Under the pieces are notes generated by a model, which did no database searches, was not told the DNA's origin, and saw nothing but the letters and a program-made list of their open reading frames with translations. Both the position numbers and the translations under genes were made by a program. Source: Stutzerimonas kunmingensis (lineage in GTDB: Bacteria > Pseudomonadota > Gammaproteobacteria > Pseudomonadales > Pseudomonadaceae). Taken from it: a DNA stretch of 64,000 nucleotides. Shown piece by piece: positions 57,339 to 64,000 of the stretch (its first letter is position 1; every line of letters starts with the position of its first letter). The stretch covers positions 372,001 through 436,000 of the forward strand of contig NZ_CP090366.1 in the NCBI RefSeq assembly GCF_021432085.1, written 5' to 3'.

Positions 57339-58529
57339 ATGCCCGACCGTACCGACGAGGTGAATCTGCTGATCGTCGATGACCTGCCGGAGAACCTGCT
57401 GGCTCTGGACGCGCTGCTGCAGGCGCCCGGTATAAGGGTTCATCAGGCCGAATCGGCCGAGCAGGCGCTGGAGCTGTTGCTGCGTTACGAGTTCGCACTG
57501 GCCATTCTCGATGTGCAGATGCCGGGCATGGACGGCTTCCAGCTGGCCGAGCTGATGCGTGGCACCGAACGCACCAAGCAGATCCCCATCGTCTTCGTCA
57601 GCGCCGCCGGCCGGGAACTCAACTATGCCTTCAAGGGCTACGAGAGCGGCGCGGTGGATTTCATGCAGAAGCCCCTGGATGCCCACGCCGTGCGTAGCAA
57701 GGTCAGTGTGTTCGTCGATCTGTACCGTGGGCGCAAGCGCCTGGCGCGGCAGCTGGAGGCCCTAGAACAGAGCCGGCGCGAGCAGGAAGTGCTGCTCGAC
57801 GAGCTGCGCAGCACCCAGGCCGAGCTGGAGGGTGCGGTGCGCATGCGTGATGACTTCATGTCGATCGTCTCCCACGAGCTGAAGACACCGCTCAACACCC
57901 TGATTCTCGAGGTGCAGCTGCGCAAGCTGCAGCTCGGTCGCAACAACCTCGAGGCCTTCAGCGAAGAGCGCCTGCGCAACATGGTGGACAAGGACGAGCG
58001 GCAGATTCAGAGCCTGATCCGTCTGATCGACGACATGCTCGACGTCTCGCGCATCCGCACCGGCAAATTGTCGATTCGCCCGAGCCGCACCGACCTCGCG
58101 CAGCTGGTGGGCAATGTCGTGGAGAGTTTCGCGGCGCAGATGGAAGCCTGCGGCTGCGAGCTGCAGCTGGAGCGAAACGAGCCGATCATCGGTGTCTGGG
58201 ACGCCTTCCGTATCGAACAGGTGCTGGCCAACCTGCTGACCAATGCCATGCGCTACGGTGCCGGCAAGCCGGTTCACGTCGGCGTTGCGTCCTGTGCGGA
58301 GGGTGCCTGCATCGAGGTGCGCGACCACGGCATCGGCATCAGCCCGCAGAGTCTGGAGCGCATCTTCTGTCAGTTCGAACGCGCCGAAGGCAGCGAAAGC
58401 AGCGCTGGCCTGGGGCTGGGCCTGTTCATCGCCGACCAGATCGTCCGTGCGCACAACGGCCGCATTCAGGTGCAGAGCGAGGAAGGCCAGGGCTCGCTGT
58501 TCCGCGTGCTGCTGCCGCTGGGCGAGTAG
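57339..58529 (+). CDS. Response-regulator/histidine-kinase hybrid (REC-HisKA-HATPase)
   Basis: A 396-residue soluble protein. An N-terminal receiver (about 8-125) has the acceptor Asp in AILDVQMPGMDG and Lys in FMQKPLD. A coiled coil (about 130-170) leads to the HisKA box SIVSHELKTPLN and a HATPase (about 280-395) with LLTNAMRYG and GLGLGLFIAD. It has no membrane segment. The ATG at 57339 has GGAG 6 bases upstream; a GTG at 57333 overlapping the cheB stop is an alternative. It probably receives phosphate from the large kinase and signals onward, as no output domain is encoded nearby. Confidence 0.93.
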   Translation: MPDRTDEVNLLIVDDLPENLLALDALLQAPGIRVHQAESAEQALELLLRYEFALAILDVQMPGMDGFQLAELMRGTERTKQIPIVFVSAAGRELNYAFKGYESGAVDFMQKPLDAHAVRSKVSVFVDLYRGRKRLARQLEALEQSRREQEVLLDELRSTQAELEGAVRMRDDFMSIVSHELKTPLNTLILEVQLRKLQLGRNNLEAFSEERLRNMVDKDERQIQSLIRLIDDMLDVSRIRTGKLSIRPSRTDLAQLVGNVVESFAAQMEACGCELQLERNEPIIGVWDAFRIEQVLANLLTNAMRYGAGKPVHVGVASCAEGACIEVRDHGIGISPQSLERIFCQFERAEGSESSAGLGLGLFIADQIVRAHNGRIQVQSEEGQGSLFRVLLPLGE

Positions 58530-58605
58530 CTGCCGGTACGCTCGCTGGGCTGTAGGGCCGCAAGAGCGTATCTCCGCCCCAGCGGAGAAGGTGCCTTATC
58601 CATCA

Positions 58606-58630
58606 GCGCCGGCCCCGGCGCGATATTGAT
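58606..58630 (+). terminator. Possible terminator after the kinase/cheRB operon
   Basis: GCGCCGG-CC-CCGGCGC is followed by GATATTGATTTT. The loop is very short and the T-run interrupted, so this is a weak call. A smaller hairpin (CTCCGC / GCGGAG) precedes it. Confidence 0.4.
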
Positions 58631-58638
58631 TTTCCGCC

Positions 58639-63483
<4,845 letters not shown>

Positions 63484-63611
63484 GGGGGCAGTGACGCAGC
63501 GGATGACCAGAAAGTGCGAAAGTCTACGGGCTGCGCCTGTCCAGCGCGAGTACCGCGCAACCGGTCGAGTGATGAGCGGTGAGGCCGCGTCATCCGCCGG
63601 CCATGGTGGCT

Positions 63612-64000
63612 TTAGAACATCAGCTGTGGGCCTGGCTTGTCACCTTCCGGAAACTTCAGGCCGACCTTGCGCACTTCGCCGGCCTCCATTGCTGCCACGG
63701 TCCAGGTCAGCCCGTTCCATTCGATCTGGTCGCCCACCACCGGATTGCCATTGACCTGCTCGGCCATGAAGTTGCCGATGGTCTGGTTGCCGTCCACATC
63801 GCCGAGCTTGAGGCCGTAGAGCGCGGTGATGGCGCTGAGCTGGGCGTCGGCCTCGAGGATGAAGTCGCCGAAGAAACGCAGGTCCTGGCCGCGCTTGGGT
63901 GCCTGGCTGAACAGCTTGCCGAGGGCTGGCAGGTCTTCGTCATGACCGATCACGCAGAGGATATCGTCCACCTGCAGCCGCGTGCTGCCGGACGGGTGCA
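63612..64000 (-). CDS. nhaP2: K+/H+ antiporter of the NhaP2/CvrA type, C-terminal part (truncated by window edge)
   Basis: 129 codons (128 residues and the stop) of a longer gene; the frame is open through base 64000, so the GTG at 63971 is not the start. The visible part begins in a TrkA-C (RCK-C) domain ([22 protein letters not shown] is the end of its core) and finishes with a CorC/HlyC-type domain (ANALYGLK-like strand, [19 protein letters not shown]). This tail order is typical of NhaP2 cation:proton antiporters of proteobacteria. The membrane domain lies outside the window. The gene is 128 bp upstream of mscK on the same strand. Confidence 0.85.
   Translation of the reverse strand, partial: HPSGSTRLQVDDILCVIGHDEDLPALGKLFSQAPKRGQDLRFFGDFILEADAQLSAITALYGLKLGDVDGNQTIGNFMAEQVNGNPVVGDQIEWNGLTWTVAAMEAGEVRKVGLKFPEGDKPGPQLMF

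Overview
The window is GC-rich chromosomal DNA from a gammaproteobacterium of the Pseudomonas group, most likely Stutzerimonas (Pseudomonas) stutzeri or a close relative. The evidence is the gene repertoire: a VC_2705-type symporter next to a DUF294/exonuclease pair, malate synthase G, an OprD porin, and a CheR/CheB/hybrid-kinase cassette. Codon use is strongly GC-ending. I saw no rRNA, tRNA, CRISPR or prophage.

Layout. 1-5 kb: end of a sodium:solute symporter gene, a small membrane protein, and a translationally coupled CNMP/CBS/DUF294 plus 3'-5' exonuclease pair. 5-8.3 kb: an operon of a chemoreceptor, an outer-membrane porin (frameshifted) and a PstS-like periplasmic protein. 8.4-14 kb: malate synthase G, a GcvR-like ACT protein, a complete IS1380-type insertion sequence with 16-bp ends and a CTAG duplication, and rarD. 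14-17.4 kb: an SDR/trehalase pair and a FadR-type GntR regulator. 17.4-24.6 kb: an EamA exporter, a TRAP transporter whose large permease is broken by an 8-bp tandem duplication, a sugar lactonase, uronate dehydrogenase, and AzlCD. 25-26.7 kb: an AT-richer HipBA toxin-antitoxin unit. 26.7-39.5 kb: an aldarate catabolic island with a LysR regulator, a talarate/galactarate dehydratase, a TctABC transporter, two glucarate dehydratases, KdgD, ketoglutaric semialdehyde dehydrogenase and GarD. 39.6-44 kb: a TonB receptor with an inner-membrane PepSY reductase operon. 44-47.3 kb: a 2-hydroxyacid dehydrogenase, an aldose epimerase and an OprD porin. 47.5-52.2 kb: a LEA lipoprotein/slipin/NfeD operon, an SDR and small membrane proteins. 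52.4-58.5 kb: a sensor-kinase/CheR/CheB/kinase operon. 58.6-64 kb: SelO, an MscK-type channel, and the end of a K+/H+ antiporter gene.

How it fits together. Uronic acids would enter through the OprD porin and the TRAP transporter. Udh oxidises them and the lactonase opens the lactone to glucarate or galactarate. GudD (two copies), GarD and the enolase-superfamily enzyme dehydrate these to 5-keto-4-deoxyglucarate. KdgD and the semialdehyde dehydrogenase then deliver 2-oxoglutarate. TctABC probably brings in aldarates directly. Seven similar 14-bp sites (consensus GTYRTCRTAYRACW) lie in front of the GntR gene, udh, both sides of the gudD/kdgD divergent region, and oprD. One 14-bp sequence is identical at the GntR and kdgD promoters. 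This points to a single dispersed regulon, and two of the promoters carry site pairs 196 and 198 bp apart.

Main caveats. The two frameshifts (porin, TRAP permease) could be real or assembly errors. All operator, terminator and specificity assignments are read from sequence by eye.
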